64,000 nucleotides of DNA from assembly GCA_946811185.2 (NCBI GenBank), contig OX328096.1:47134252-47198251 (forward strand), written 5' to 3'. Shown piece after piece: positions 21,001 to 27,610 of the stretch (position 1 is the stretch's first letter; each line of letters opens with the position of its first letter). Source of the DNA: Hippopus hippopus. Taxonomy: Eukaryota; Mollusca; Bivalvia; Cardiida; Cardiidae. Under the pieces are notes generated by a model. That model was not told where the DNA came from. It worked only from the letters and a program-made list of their open reading frames with translations, and made no database searches. The translations under genes were made by a program, and so were the position numbers.

Positions 21001-21250
21001 TTGCAACTTATTAATAAATACATATCAAAGATCACTGTTTTTTCTACTTGCAGATGTGGGCATTATTCCAGTGAAAAAGGACAGGTCATCAACTGAAGAA
21101 GATTTGTCATATCTAGCACAGCAGGAGTCAAGAGATAGTCCATCCTTGTCCGTGGAACTTGAATGGGACACGGAATTTACGGCTGCCGATGACGCAGATA
21201 CACAAAGTTTGTTGAATACGAATTACAGACACACAACAACGGCCAGTTGA
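5967..21250 (+). CDS. AP1AR: AP1AR (gadkin)-like AP-1 adaptor regulator, 5'-partial, five exons
   Basis: Spliced gene: join 5967-6063, 11568-11734, 16284-16366, 19703-19816, 21054-21250 (658 nt, 218 residues plus TGA). All introns are GT-AG and phases agree at every junction (0, 2, 1, 1). The predicted protein runs: charged helix beginning LVTEREKQL; coiled coil with RREEEAYYEAKREAARIAQL; acidic block GGEDDFEMFLESV; Ser/Thr-rich linker ending VELEWDHDEG; then KKDRSSTEEDLSYLAQQ and VELEWDTEFTAADDAD. As I recall vertebrate AP1AR, the same blocks occur in the same order: EEE-R-Y coiled coil, EDDF, LEWE-EEG, RSKTEED, LEWENDF. The family protein links the AP-1 adaptor to kinesin-1 and Arp2/3 on TGN/endosomal membranes; here that role is inferred by orthology. 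The ~70-80 N-terminal residues, which carry the membrane anchor in vertebrates, are not found, so the 5' end is missing. Introns are full of MITEs. Confidence 0.85.
6630..6716 (+). mobile_element. Group A2 MITE, left part only
   Basis: ACCCTTAGAGCCCCAAATTAA then CAGACATTTCAGTCCAG, like the left arm of other A2 copies. It stops at the TTAA that starts the next copy. Confidence 0.5.
6716..6925 (+). mobile_element. Group A2 MITE
   Basis: TTAACCATTAAAGCGCAG to GCGCTTTATGGGTTAA. Perfect-looking hairpin AAAGATCAGGCTGCACG...TGCAGCCTGATCTTT at 6833-6871. A decayed relative precedes it (6630-6716) and another follows (6921-7047), so three A2 copies lie in a row. Confidence 0.75.
6921..7047 (+). mobile_element. 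Group A2 MITE, right part
   Basis: Hairpin GATGAGACTTCACA...CAGTCTGATCTTGATC and the end GGTGTTTTAAGGATTAA. It lacks the left arm and abuts the previous copy at its TTAA. Confidence 0.55.
7115..7300 (-). mobile_element. Group B MITE, diverged
   Basis: Minus orientation, from CCCCTTACCACACAATCC through the hairpin with GCTGGTAACCAGCATTTTC to a decayed right half. Confidence 0.6.
7559..7664 (+). mobile_element. Group B MITE, left half
   Basis: Starts GCTCTTTACCAAACAAG and runs to GTCTTTGAAAATGTAGG. The hairpin and right end are lost. Confidence 0.6.
7761..7972 (+). mobile_element. Group A1 MITE, full length
   Basis: TTAACCCTTATCCCGCTAAA to GCAGCCTAAGGGTTAA. Left arm has AAACCCAAATTTGGCTATTT; the hairpin (7867-7928) is built on CAGTGTAGATCAAAGATCAG and its complement. 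The right arm GTCAGCGAGTCGCGCTTAGC is shared by all A1 copies. Confidence 0.85.
7975..8190 (-). mobile_element. Group C MITE, diverged
   Basis: Contains CATGATTATGGATCTATAA, TTGACATTCAGAAAATTTAC, the decayed hairpin GTCAGCCTGTGCTGAC and GCAGATGCATTAATGCCCC. The outer left TIR is gone. Confidence 0.65.
8790..9835 (-). repeat. Array of diverged ~145 bp tandem units, inverted copy
   Basis: Reverse-oriented relative of the array at 605-2180. It starts with TCATCTAGGATTAATAAAGC and AGCTGAAGAGATCCTGTTG (8830-8862), the complement of the first array's right end. It then holds units with GTGGCCTCTAGAGTGCACAC, and ends with the imperfect hairpin CTCACCTATAGCACTTTGTG...GTGAG near 9798-9828. Sharing both ends as well as the core shows that the two arrays are copies of one element in opposite orientation. 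Confidence 0.75.
9937..10112 (+). mobile_element. Group B MITE, old
   Basis: CACTCTTTAACTAAACAAC followed by GACTCTTCAAAATTGAAAG and a decayed right end with CCATGGGTTTGTTAAA. The hairpin loop is deleted. Confidence 0.45.
10113..10250. mobile_element. Group D-like palindromic element, diverged
   Basis: AATTCACCTCTACTTCTAAA and TTCAGAATTGTTGGTAAAT flank an inner palindrome (CATTTGATT...AATCAAATG). The layout matches group D. Confidence 0.4.
11117..11339 (+). mobile_element. Group B MITE, full length
   Basis: TTTAACTCCTTATCACATGAC to AAGGTAAAGGGTAAA, with a hairpin at 11218-11285. A truncated sister copy follows directly (11340-11498), making a head-to-tail pair in AP1AR intron 6064-11567. 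Confidence 0.75.
11340..11498 (+). mobile_element. Group B MITE, 5' truncated tandem partner
   Basis: Begins inside the consensus at GTAGCTTAAATGATGGAATT and ends TTTGGTAAAAAGTTAA. It has a very clean hairpin (11386-11445). It ends about 70 bp before the AP1AR exon at 11568. Confidence 0.75.
11568..11734 (+). CDS. AP1AR: AP1AR-like coding exon: Glu/Arg-rich coiled coil
   Basis: 167 nt, 55 codons plus two bases, after acceptor ATATTTAAG and before donor GTAAGT. It encodes a highly charged helix (LREDEERLRREEEAYYEAK, then REAARIAQLQKEKEEAAK) and a tail ending GEDGEWEV. Heptad-like Leu/Ala spacing fits a coiled coil. The EEEAYYEAKREAAR block is the best family landmark: vertebrate AP1AR has EEEALYAAQREAAR at this place. 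Confidence 0.87.
11778..12040 (-). mobile_element. Group B MITE, rearranged
   Basis: Starts like a minus copy (TTAATCCTTTACCATGC) and has the usual hairpin, but its right end reads ATTGTGTGGTAAAGGG, as plus copies do. Both ends therefore look like the same terminus, suggesting a chimera of two copies. Confidence 0.6.
12520..12625 (-). mobile_element. Group B MITE, partial
   Basis: CCTGAGAAAGACTG then AAACATTGTGAAAAAAGGAG; only the left half of a minus copy remains. Confidence 0.5.
13205..13320 (+). repeat. Short tandem repeat, ~27 bp unit
   Basis: About four imperfect units of ATTCTGTAAATACTTCATAG plus a variable A-rich spacer. It lies in AP1AR intron 11735-16283. Confidence 0.75.
13511..13738 (-). 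mobile_element. Group B MITE, head-to-head with next copy
   Basis: Minus copy from ATTCTTTGCCAAACAATC to TCTTGGTTAGTTAA, hairpin at 13570-13633. Its terminal TTAA (13735-13738) is also the first base block of the plus copy that follows. Confidence 0.65.
13735..13963 (+). mobile_element. Group B MITE sharing TTAA with its neighbour
   Basis: TTAACTCTTTGAATAAAAG to GAGTGGTACGGAGTTTAA, hairpin at 13847-13908. Left TTAA shared with the minus copy at 13511-13738. Confidence 0.7.
14192..14420 (+). mobile_element. Group B MITE, full length
   Basis: TTAACTCTTTACCAAACAAC to TGTGGTAAAAGTTTAA. The hairpin is at 14300-14365. The right TTAA at 14417-14420 also starts the next, inverted copy. Confidence 0.8.
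14417..14644 (-). mobile_element. Group B MITE, inverted partner sharing TTAA
   Basis: TTAACTCTTTACCACACAATC to CTTGTGGTAAAGGTTTAA. With the previous copy it forms a ~450 bp inverted pair joined at a single TTAA. Confidence 0.8.
15012..15255 (+). mobile_element. tRNA-derived SINE, plus strand
   Basis: Head GTGGTAGCCCAGTGGGATTG and a B-box-like GGTTTGAATTCCCAGCTTGG. Body as in the copy at 30715 (GATGATAGTCATTGCCACAG, AGTAGCCACTGGCTTCTGAA, AACTCCAAGAAAGCATGG). The GGCGTTAAAC tail is missing: the copy breaks at 15255, where another repeat starts. Confidence 0.65.
15256..15470 (+). mobile_element. Second SINE type with tRNA-like head, copy 1
   Basis: Leader TGTTACGGGAGATCACTCC, then an A box in CTCTTTAGCTCAGTGGTTAG and a B box in GGGTTCGAATCCCAGCC (15402-15418). 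Similar to 42714-42876. No folding into a complete tRNA could be made by eye, so it is not called a tRNA gene. Confidence 0.6.
15556..15740 (+). repeat. Diverged tandem duplicate of the SINE at 15256
   Basis: GGGGAAATTACCACTGCCGT, then AACCTGGATAAATGAGGATC, GGGTTTGAATTGCAGCCAGG and CTATGCATTTGCTGCGAACT mirror 15262-15465 at a spacing of about 300 bp. The A box region is deleted. Confidence 0.6.
16284..16366 (+). CDS. AP1AR: AP1AR-like coding exon: acidic EDDF block
   Basis: 83 nt after a strong acceptor (TTTGTTTTTCAG), ending at AAAG|GTTGGA. It encodes AGGEDDFEMFLESVRARSL and a short basic tail. GEDDFE matches PEDDFES of the vertebrate protein, an acidic/aromatic patch of the kind that binds adaptor ear domains; that binding role is inferred. 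Confidence 0.83.
16716..16852 (+). mobile_element. Group B MITE, 5' truncated
   Basis: From AATTCATATTTAAAAGGATAG through hairpin (16738-16802) to GGGATTTTTTGGTTAA. Confidence 0.65.
17045..17182 (+). repeat. Imperfect TCCA/TCAA microsatellite, left part
   Basis: Runs of ATCCATCCATTGATCC. The hAT-like element splits this tract; it resumes at 18611-18652. Confidence 0.8.
17183..18610. mobile_element. hAT-like element, 1.43 kb, non-autonomous
   Basis: Begins CAGGGGTGCGGAAATC and ends GATTTCCACACCCCTG, a clean inverted pair typical of hAT ends. It sits in a TCCA-rich tract: ATTTATT precedes it and ATTTATTC follows, a 7-8 bp target duplication. Subterminal copies of GGACAAGTAG in both orientations lie near each end (about 17230-17275 and 18517-18590), likely transposase-binding repeats. 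It is too short for a complete transposase and lies inside AP1AR intron 16367-19702. Confidence 0.75.
17756..17959 (+). CDS. Short frame inside hAT-like element, possible transposase N-terminal remnant
   Basis: 67 codons beginning MSRTGKHYKKFVKRSVDDK and containing QRSLFTFGVK, a basic start like those of some hAT-derived zinc-finger proteins. A CTGCAG|GTAATC donor-like site lies at the end of the basic part (about 17876). No DDE or dimerisation region follows before the element ends, so a working transposase is not encoded. The family link is tentative. Confidence 0.3.
   Translation: MSRTGKHYKKFVKRSVDDKGQRSLFTFGVKCSNSLQIDLQVIKSPHTESQSEVPGLSDIADLPLSEN
19404..19624 (+). mobile_element. Group B MITE close to AP1AR acceptor
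   Basis: TTAACAACAAATTGCTGATTC to TGTGGTAAAGGGTTGAA, clean hairpin at 19498-19565. It lies 79 bp upstream of the exon at 19703. Confidence 0.75.
19703..19816 (+). CDS. AP1AR: AP1AR-like coding exon: Ser/Thr linker and first LEWD motif
   Basis: 114 nt after acceptor GATTTTCACAG, ending GATGAAG|GTAGAC. It encodes a Ser/Thr/Asn-rich stretch (ESNDGRSTNSSSTPTQ) followed by NSVELEWDHDEG, matching vertebrate TSLDLEWEDEEG. A group B MITE ends about 79 bp upstream of the acceptor, close to where a branch point would lie. Confidence 0.84.
20021..20216 (+). mobile_element. Group A2 MITE, diverged
   Basis: TTAACCCATAGAGCCCCAG on the left, hairpin CAAGATCAGACTGCATGT...GTCTGATCTTGATCT at 20133-20172, end CACTTTATGGGT. 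Confidence 0.6.
20402..20544 (+). mobile_element. Group B MITE, decayed
   Basis: AAATTAAATATGGCTTGAATG, half of the hairpin, then GCTGATAAAGGGTTGA. It abuts a better minus copy. Confidence 0.5.
20541..20755 (-). mobile_element. Group B MITE, minus copy
   Basis: TTGACCCATTACCACACAATG, hairpin at 20597-20660, then TTTGGTCAAGTCTAAAATTTT. The last ~10 bp of the TIR are lost. Confidence 0.7.
21054..21250 (+). CDS. AP1AR: AP1AR-like terminal coding exon with second LEWD motif
   Basis: 197 nt after acceptor TTTCTACTTGCAG, ending at TGA (21248-21250). It begins DVGIIPVKKDRSSTEEDL, like RERSKTEEDIL in vertebrates, then has SLSVELEWDTEFTAADDAD, like GLEWENDFVSAEMDD, and ends in NYRHTTTAS. The shared RS-TEED and LEW-(D/N)-(E/D)F motifs make this the firmest exon for orthology. 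Confidence 0.86.
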
Positions 21251-21469
21251 TGGGATTTGTTTTTTTCTAGTGCAGATTAAATAGAAATGTCCACAATTAA
21301 GTATCCCGGTCCAACTTACATAACCTATGCATGATTATTTGGATAAGTTGTTTACCTTTGTAATGTTAGTTTGACAATACTGTGAACATACACCTGGAGT
21401 AGAAAAATTTTCTTTCCATGCAAAAATTTGTAAATACCATCTGCAGACCATTTTATTCATCTTGCTACT

Positions 21470-21775
21470 GACCATATTTGAAATATTGTGGGAAAAGGAG
21501 AAATTGTTTGCATGAAGGAATTTATTTTTAGCCCCAACCCCTTTTAAAATATTGTGGTAGTAGTAGAAATTGTTTGCAAGGAGCAATTTATCCCATTATT
21601 GCAATATTTTTATTATGTGATCCCCTAAAATTCTTGCTGATTATTATGGTGTAATAGATGAATGCATGTGAGATATTGTGGCAAAAGGAGAAATTACATG
21701 TACAAGCAATTTCTGAGTTGGCCTCAATGCATGCAAAAGTTGAATAATGTGAAAAGAAAAAACTTATTGACAAGT
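21470..21775 (-). repeat. Cluster of three short B-like hairpin pieces
   Basis: Three phrases ATATTGTGGGAAAAGGAGAA / ATATTGTGGTAGTAGTAGAA / ATATTGTGGCAAAAGGAGAA at 21483, 21549 and 21672, each followed by an AAATT(G/A) arm and a weak complement. They look like old relatives of the B hairpin with a shorter loop. Confidence 0.4.
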
Positions 21776-21951
21776 TAAGAACAATATGTGTTGTTTCACC
21801 AGAATTTATTCCCCTATTTCTCCCATTTTTTTTCCTAACATCCTTTCCTGAAAAAGTTGTGAAAATGTAGTTCTGTGGTAGGAAGGAGTTATGCTTATAT
21901 GTATATCAGCCAGTCTTCCAGCAAAGCAGTATATCGGCTTAATTCAGCAAT

Positions 21952-22153
21952 CAGGGTCCATATTCACGAACCATTCTTAAATCCATTCATTGTCTTATTC
22001 GCCAATATTTTCAAAATTTGAAAGTAACACAACTTCTGATTAGCTAAACCATTTGGTTTAGCCAATCAGAAGTAGTGTTACTTTCAAATTTAGAACATTC
22101 TGGAGAATAAGACTGAGAATGCTCTTGAGAATGGTTGGTGAATATGGACCCAG
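21952..22153. mobile_element. Group D MITE, full length
   Basis: Starts CAGGGTCCATATTCACGAAC and ends GTTGGTGAATATGGACCCAG. Inner arms GAAAGTAACACAACTTCTGA / TCAGAAGTAGTGTTACTTTC flank an ATTTGGTTTAGCC palindrome. Nearly the entire element folds on itself. Confidence 0.8.
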
Positions 22154-22199
22154 TCTGAAGTCACTTGTAATTTTGAATTCCAGTAACTCTTTATCTTTT

Positions 22200-22280
22200 T
22201 CTTCTCATTTTCATTCAATGTTTTCAAAAACCCTCTCTTTTCGGATCATTTAATTTTGGGATTGTTTAGAAAAGGGTTAA
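22200..22280 (+). mobile_element. Group B MITE, right end only
   Basis: TCATTTTCATTCAATGTTTTC then ATTTTGGGATTGTTTAGAA and AAGGGTTAA. Confidence 0.5.
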
Positions 22281-22490
22281 GTAAAATAATGACAAAGATA
22301 AATTCTTATATCCAAATGATTTGAGAGATCTATATTTTTGAGAATAAATTATTAGGTTAGGTGGGATTATGAAGACACTTAACTTGAGTTGTCAGACAAA
22401 ATTTGGGACACTAGTTTTATTGTAAATTTGTTGGACTCAAATGTATAGTCGGTGATTGATGTAAATAAGAATATTTTGTATTGTATATAT

Positions 22491-22984
22491 ATGAGCCATG
22501 CTCTTTAACCCTTTACCAGACGAGAAAATTTTAGCCTTGTCCCAGTTGAAAGCATTTGCAAATGACAATTTCAGTGTGCCTCAAATGGTGCAATTTTTCT
22601 TTGAAAGGGTCAAAAACATTGTGGGAAAAGGAGAAAATGCTGGTTACCAGCATTTTCTCCTTTTCCTACAATGTTTTCAAAAGGCTTCTTCCTCAGGGTC
22701 GTTAAAACTCGTGATTGCGTGGTAATGGGTTAAAAAGGGGGCTTGGCTTAATGCATGTGCTAAAGAATGGACCATGTCAGCCAACACAGTTGGTGCAGGC
22801 TGCCATGGGTCAAAACTTTTTGCTATTTGTGTATTTTCTGTATGGCAAAGGACCAATCTACCTCCAGAATTAGTAGATTGTTAGACTAAATGGTTTTTTA
22901 TGGATCCATAATTATGTGATGGCTTGCCTTGTATAATGCATTACGAAGATGCATTAAACCCCCTTTTGCCAGAGCATGGCTCAT
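22491..22984 (+). mobile_element. Group C MITE split by a group B insertion
   Basis: Left TIR ATGAGCCATGCT is followed by the B element (22505-22733), and the C sequence resumes AAAAGGGGGCTTGGCTTAATG. The right end is GCCAGAGCATGGCTCAT. Removing B and one TTAA restores a normal C left end, so B entered an existing C copy. Confidence 0.85.
22505..22733 (+). mobile_element. Group B MITE nested in group C
   Basis: TTAACCCTTTACCAGACG to GTGGTAATGGGTTAA, very clean hairpin at 22614-22678. Flanked by C sequence on both sides with TTAA duplicated, which shows the target site directly. Confidence 0.9.
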
Positions 22985-23076
22985 GTACATAAAACAGACT
23001 GTATATTTATTGTGATGTGAGCCTGGAATTGTGTACGTGTTTAAGCAGATACTTGTATGTCTAAATATGTCTATTT

Positions 23077-23281
23077 AATTTCTAAACAACCTTCTCTAAA
23101 TTTGAAGTAGTCACAGACAACAAATTAACTATGGTTCAGATGATTGAACTGGAAGGGTAGAAAGTGTTGGGATAGAAGGAGAAAATGCTGGTTATCAGCA
23201 TTTTCTTTTTTTACCTCAGTGTTTTCAAAAGGCTTCTTCCTCAGGGTCATTAGGGTATGGGATCATTTGGTAAAGAGTTTA
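23077..23281 (+). mobile_element. Group B MITE, diverged
   Basis: TCTAAACAACCTTCTCTAAAT to TTTGGTAAAGAGTTTA, with a decayed hairpin at 23157-23225. Confidence 0.6.
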
Positions 23282-23477
23282 TTCTTTATAGTGCAAAAAA
23301 GGTAATACAACTTTTTACCCTACTGCACACATTGATTTTGTTGGAAAAGGAGCAATGGCTTTTTGTATGTAGTTGCTTCTTTTCCAACAATATTATCCAT
23401 ATCATTCAAGGTAGACAATGTCTGTTCCTTCAAATATAATAATTTATGTCATGTACTTGGACGTAGTTTCCAAAAAC

Positions 23478-23698
23478 AATGACATGACAAAATTTTAGAC
23501 CTGTCCAAATTAAAAGCATTTGTAGATGACAGTTTTAACGTGGCTCATATGAAATGATTTTTCTTTGACAGGGTAGAAAACATTGTGTGAAAAGGAGAAA
23601 ATGCTGGTAACCATCATTTTCTCCTTTTCCCACAATGTTTTCAAAAGCCTTCTCTTTTAGGGGGTGTTAAAAGTCGTCATTGTGTGGTAAAGGGTTAA
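23478..23698 (+). mobile_element. Group B MITE
   Basis: Left TIR eroded (ACAATGACATGACAAAATTTT); right end GTGTGGTAAAGGGTTAA intact; hairpin at 23576-23642. A C copy begins 30 bp further on. Confidence 0.75.
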
Positions 23699-23727
23699 GC
23701 TGTTGACTTACGGTGAGTGAAAAATTG

Positions 23728-23960
23728 TGAGCCATACTATAATGAAAAGTAGGCGTAATGCATCTGCAAAAAGTAATGATGTTGGCCTGCGCAGGCTAAC
23801 ATGGGTCGAAACTTTTAGCTTTTTGTCAGTTTTCTGCATGTCAAAGGGCCTCATGATTCAGCAGGCTGTTAGACAAAATGGATTTCATTGATCCATAATT
23901 ATGTGGTGATTTACATGGTATAATGGATCATGGAGATGCATTTTGCCTGAGCATGGCTCA
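23728..23960 (+). mobile_element. Group C MITE
   Basis: TGAGCCATACTATAATG to CTGAGCATGGCTCA. It has AATGCATCTGCAAAAAGTA, a decayed GC hairpin and ATCCATAATTATGTGGTGA. Confidence 0.75.
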
Positions 23961-24108
23961 TGTATTTGTACAGTAATGGGTGAAGATGACTGTGTGAAGC
24001 TGCAGAATGTGATATACTGCAAATACATTCCAGTACATAATGTGTGTCATATCTCTTTTTTTTCGCAATTTTTTATTTTATTGATAATGTTTTTTCTGTC
24101 TGAAAATC

Positions 24109-24339
24109 TTAACCCTTTACCAAACAGTCCCATGTTTAAGCAGCCATGAAGAAGAAAGCTTTTGAAAACATTGGAAAAGGAGAAAATACTGGTATCCAGC
24201 TTTTTTTTCCCCATTTCCCTCAATGTTGTCTAACCCTTAAAACAAGAGTTTCTTCATGTAGGCCAAATTGAATTTGCCATCTGCAAAATGTTTCCAATAT
24301 GGATTGGTCAATTTCTTTGTGTGTGTGGTAAAGGGTTAA
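24109..24339 (-). mobile_element. Group B MITE, full length, TTAA flanks
   Basis: TTAACCCTTTACCAAACAG to GTGTGGTAAAGGGTTAA. The hairpin is decayed, yet both termini are intact. Confidence 0.75.
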
Positions 24340-24599
24340 ATAAAACTCTGATTCATGATTAAATACTCAGCTTTAAGTATGTCAAGAAAAATAATCTATT
24401 GTTTATGATGAGCATAAGCTTCTTTTTCACTTTATCTTTATTCTGTTATTTTATTCAGATCTTCTTCTTTTATTTATTAGACATCTTCACTATAACCAAT
24501 TGTCGTACATGATGCTATCAATTATTGCTGTGATATTAACTCATTATAGCCATTATAATAATCTGTGGAGCCTCAAAGGGGCCTAATTAGTTTTTTAAG

Positions 24600-24810
24600 C
24601 CCAGAATCATTTTTTTCGTAAATCACAGATAAATAGGAGTGATATTTTTCTTTGCAGTCATATAGAAACTGTACCCTTACAGTAAATAAAAAAGCGCAAT
24701 TTCGGGCATGTAGATAAAGAAATCGTTCTGCTTTTGGAAACTATGCCTATTTTCTTGAAATCAAATATGATGTCATTGCACTGATTTGAATACAAATACA
24801 TATAATCAGT
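24600..24810 (+). repeat. Dispersed repeat G, copy 1
   Basis: Shares GCAATTT(C/A)-G-GCAT, a AGAAACT-A-C core and an ATATGATGTCA-like phrase with 32320-32490 in the same order. No TIR or coding frame seen. Low copy in this window. Confidence 0.4.
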
Positions 24811-24817
24811 TCATGTT

Positions 24818-24905
24818 GTGTCAGGACTGGGGTGAGAAAGCCAGGAAACACATGCATAGGCACACTGACTGCTGTTTAAACGGCGTTAAACTCCAATACA
24901 AACAA
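24818..24905 (+). mobile_element. SINE tail fragment
   Basis: GTGAGAAAGCCAGGAAACAC and AACGGCGTTAAACTCCAATA, the 3' part of the main SINE family. Confidence 0.6.
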
Positions 24906-25060
24906 ATATTGAAAACATTGTAGGAAAAGGAGAAAATGCTGGTAACCACATTTTTCCTTTTTCCACGATGCTTTCTGCTCATTTAGAAACAAATCCCATT
25001 CTTAATTTGTTGTCTGCAAATGCTTTCAAGTTAGATAAGTATAAAATTGTGTTTTAAAGA
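24906..25060 (-). mobile_element. Group B MITE, left end lost
   Basis: Begins at ATTGAAAACATTGTAGG directly after the SINE tail and ends GTATAAAATTGTGTTTTAA. Confidence 0.55.
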
Positions 25061-26049
25061 GTGTAAAATTAAATTTAAAATGCCATTGGTGCCGTAGCCA
25101 TATCAACATGTAAGTGTACATGTTGTGGCCATGTTTGTATTTGTTGTAATTTCCAGTATGCAGTAGTTTGCTGGCAATAAATGCTATTCACTCTGATATA
25201 TTATTGTGTTGTTTCACTTTCATAGATTATGTTACTCCATTAGAAACACTTTCTTTATAGGACAAACAAATTACCAAGTATGTCACATTCCTTGATTTCA
25301 ACTGTTGATTTTGTAGATTGCTTAAAAACATTCCAACACTGGTGAATAATACTTAAAATGCTGAATGAAGTTACCTGTTTATCTTTCAAATGTTACTTTT
25401 TTTACGCCATTAATGTTGGCAGTTTGTTTCATCTAAAATATATGTTTCACATAAAAGGGTGTCTCAACTTATAGAACAGTGTAAAATCAAGATCAGACTT
25501 TGCCTTTAGTGCTGTGTGATCTTTATCAGAAGCTCCAAAAGTTGCTGGAGATTGTAAGTCAACTCTCTAAGCACCTTTTACAAGGTAGTTGCTTTGTCAG
25601 CCAGTGAAGATCAAGATTAGACAGCAAGAAAGTGCAGACTCATCTTTGATCTAGACTGTCCTCTTTGCTGAGACAATCTTTTCATGAGCAAGCTTGAAAA
25701 TGAAAGCATTTGGGTCTTATTTCAGGACTGAAATTGTCCTTTGGGTTTATAGGTATTCTAAGGGATGAAAACCGTTCAAAAAATTGATGGACATCTATTG
25801 GAAAATGGCTGCTTTTTTCAAACTGTTCGCCTTTTTTTTTTTCAGACAGAAACTGTAAATAGAAAAGTGTTTTAATTATCTTTCAGTTGACATTAGTAAG
25901 GAACATTTTTTTAAATAACTGATCATAGACATAGCTTTACACTTATTTGCTTTAATATCATTGCTGATTGTTTTATGCATTGTTCCTAGGTCGTGGGAAA
26001 AGAAGTATTTATCTCATAGTTAAGGGGACGCTGCTTATGCCATAATTAA

Positions 26050-26210
26050 CATGAAATAATAAGGATTTACCTTTTTTTTATGGTATCATTATGGGTAAAG
26101 GAGAAATAACTGAAAACCAACTCCTTTCCCCACAATGTTTTCTACCCTTTCAAAGACAAATGCTATACATAGACAAAATGAAATTTTGTTCTTTGGTAAA
26201 ACTTTAACAA
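26050..26210 (-). mobile_element. Group B-like piece, decayed
   Basis: GGTAAAGGAGAAATAACTG, then CCCACAATGTTTTCTACCC and TTTGGTAAAACTTTAA. Right half of a minus copy. Confidence 0.4.
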
Positions 26211-26369
26211 AAGAACATGATAAAGGATTGTGTCAGAAGTAGAAGTTGCTTGTTAATAGCATTTCTACCTGTTTGCCACAATGTTTTCAAAAGCTGTCCA
26301 CCGCAAGACACAAAAGTCGTCATCAGGGAGAAATGTCTTAGTTTTTTCGTTAATGATGTTAGTTATAAT

Positions 26370-26634
26370 TGAGCCATGCTCAGGCAAAAGGGGGCTTAAT
26401 GCATCTCCATAATCCATCATACCAAGCAAGCCATCACATACCTACGGATCCATAATAGCCACTTTTTTTTAACAACTGACTTATTCATGAGGTAGACTGG
26501 TCCTTGGACATACAGAAAATTGACCCATAGCGAAAAGTTTCGGCCCAGGTCAGCCTGCGCGGACTGCGCAGGCTGACCTGGGTCGATACTTTTCGCAGAT
26601 GCATTAAGCCCCCTTTTCACAGAGCACGGTTCAT
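26370..26634 (-). mobile_element. Group C MITE, full length
   Basis: TGAGCCATGCTCAGGC to CACAGAGCACGGTTCA. Central hairpin GTCAGCCTGCGC...GCGCAGGCTGAC at about 26550-26581. The frame running through it recurs in other C copies. Confidence 0.85.
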
Positions 26635-26768
26635 ATGGTTTAGGTGTATTCAGTAATTTTATCACATTATAATGCTTTTCTTGTATAGTTATCCGTCAGT
26701 GTGCGGAGTTTATGCTTTTTTTTTTTTTGTTTAATTTATTGAAATAGGCAATGTATCGGAGTAGTTTT

Positions 26769-27205
26769 AACCTTTGACCAGACACCAAACATTTAGGTTT
26801 GCCTAAATTGACAAAATTCGCTGGCGACAAAGTAAATACCACTTAAAATGTGAGATTTGTATTTGAAAGGATTGAAAACGTTGAGGGAAAAAGAAAATGC
26901 TGGTTACCAATATTTTCTCCTTTTCCCACAAACCGGTTGATGCAAACTTTCTTTTCGTCGATTTTTTGCCTTTCACCTCTGATGCTTGTGAGAAAAAATA
27001 ATTGGAATTGACTTGGAAGGAAAGTCGTGTCAGTACTGGTGTGAGAAAGCCAGGAAACACATGCTTAGGTGCACTAACCGCCGTGATATGACCTAAGCTT
27101 TCAAAACGGCGTTAAACCCAAATACAATCAATTTTTCCCACAATGTTCTCAATGTCCTTTTTTCCTGGGGTCATAAAAACAATGGGAATTTTGGATAAAA
27201 GGTTT
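26769..27205 (+). mobile_element. Group B MITE split by a SINE-related insertion
   Basis: TTAACCTTTGACCAGACACC through the hairpin to TTTTCCCACAA (26931-26941), then foreign sequence, then TTTTCCCACAATGTTCTC (27133 on) and the right end GGATAAAAGGTTT. TTTTCCCACAA is repeated on both sides of the insert, a target duplication. Confidence 0.7.
26942..27132 (+). mobile_element. SINE-related insertion with 11 bp target duplication
   Basis: 3' half reads GTGAGAAAGCCAGGAAACAC, GTGCACTAACCGCCGTGATA and AACGGCGTTAAACCCAAATA, as in the main SINE tail. The 5' half has no tRNA-like head, so it is 5' truncated or chimeric. Confidence 0.65.
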
Positions 27206-27353
27206 GAAAGGTAATCTTTTGAATTTCGGTGGGTTACATTTCCAACTTCCCCCGACGAAGAAACTACGTAGAAGGTAAAACTTGTCGGTAAGAAGAGAGT
27301 ATATCTTATGAATAGTTTATCACTTTGATGCAATGACTATAAATGAGCCGTGC

Positions 27354-27607
27354 TCTGGCAAAAGGGGGCTAAATGCATCTCCGTTATACATGATACTAGC
27401 CCAAGTCATTACATAGTTATGGATCCGTAGGAGCCACTTTTTTAAATAACCGACTTAATCATGAGGTAGATTGATCCTTTGACAAACAGGAAATTGACCA
27501 ATAGCGAAAAGTTTCGGTCCAGGTCAGCCTGCGCAGTCCGCGCAGGCTGACCTGAGTCGATACTTTTCGAAGATGCATTAAGCCCCCTTTTCACAGAGCA
27601 CGGTTCA
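27354..27607 (-). mobile_element. Group C MITE, tandem copy 1
   Basis: TGAGCCGTGCTCTGGC to CACAGAGCACGGTTCAA; hairpin GTCAGCCTGCGCAG...GCGCAGGCTGAC at about 27523-27551. A second C copy of the same orientation follows after 3-4 bp. Confidence 0.85.
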
Positions 27608-27610
27608 AAT

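Larger units (their letters stand above)
21251..25181 (+). other. Possible AP1AR 3' UTR and downstream repeats
   Basis: No coding exon follows the AP1AR stop. AATAAA at 22344 and 25176-25181 are candidate polyadenylation signals; the latter is followed by a T/GT-rich stretch and is the better looking. The transcript end cannot be set from sequence alone. The stretch holds group B, C and D MITEs listed separately. Confidence 0.2.

Noticed and set aside
26417..26665. 82-codon frame with NASAKSIDPGQPAQSAQADL, and similar frames at 27442, 34617, 52642, 53510 and 56528
   Set aside because: All lie within group C MITEs in matching positions; the frame is a by-product of the element.
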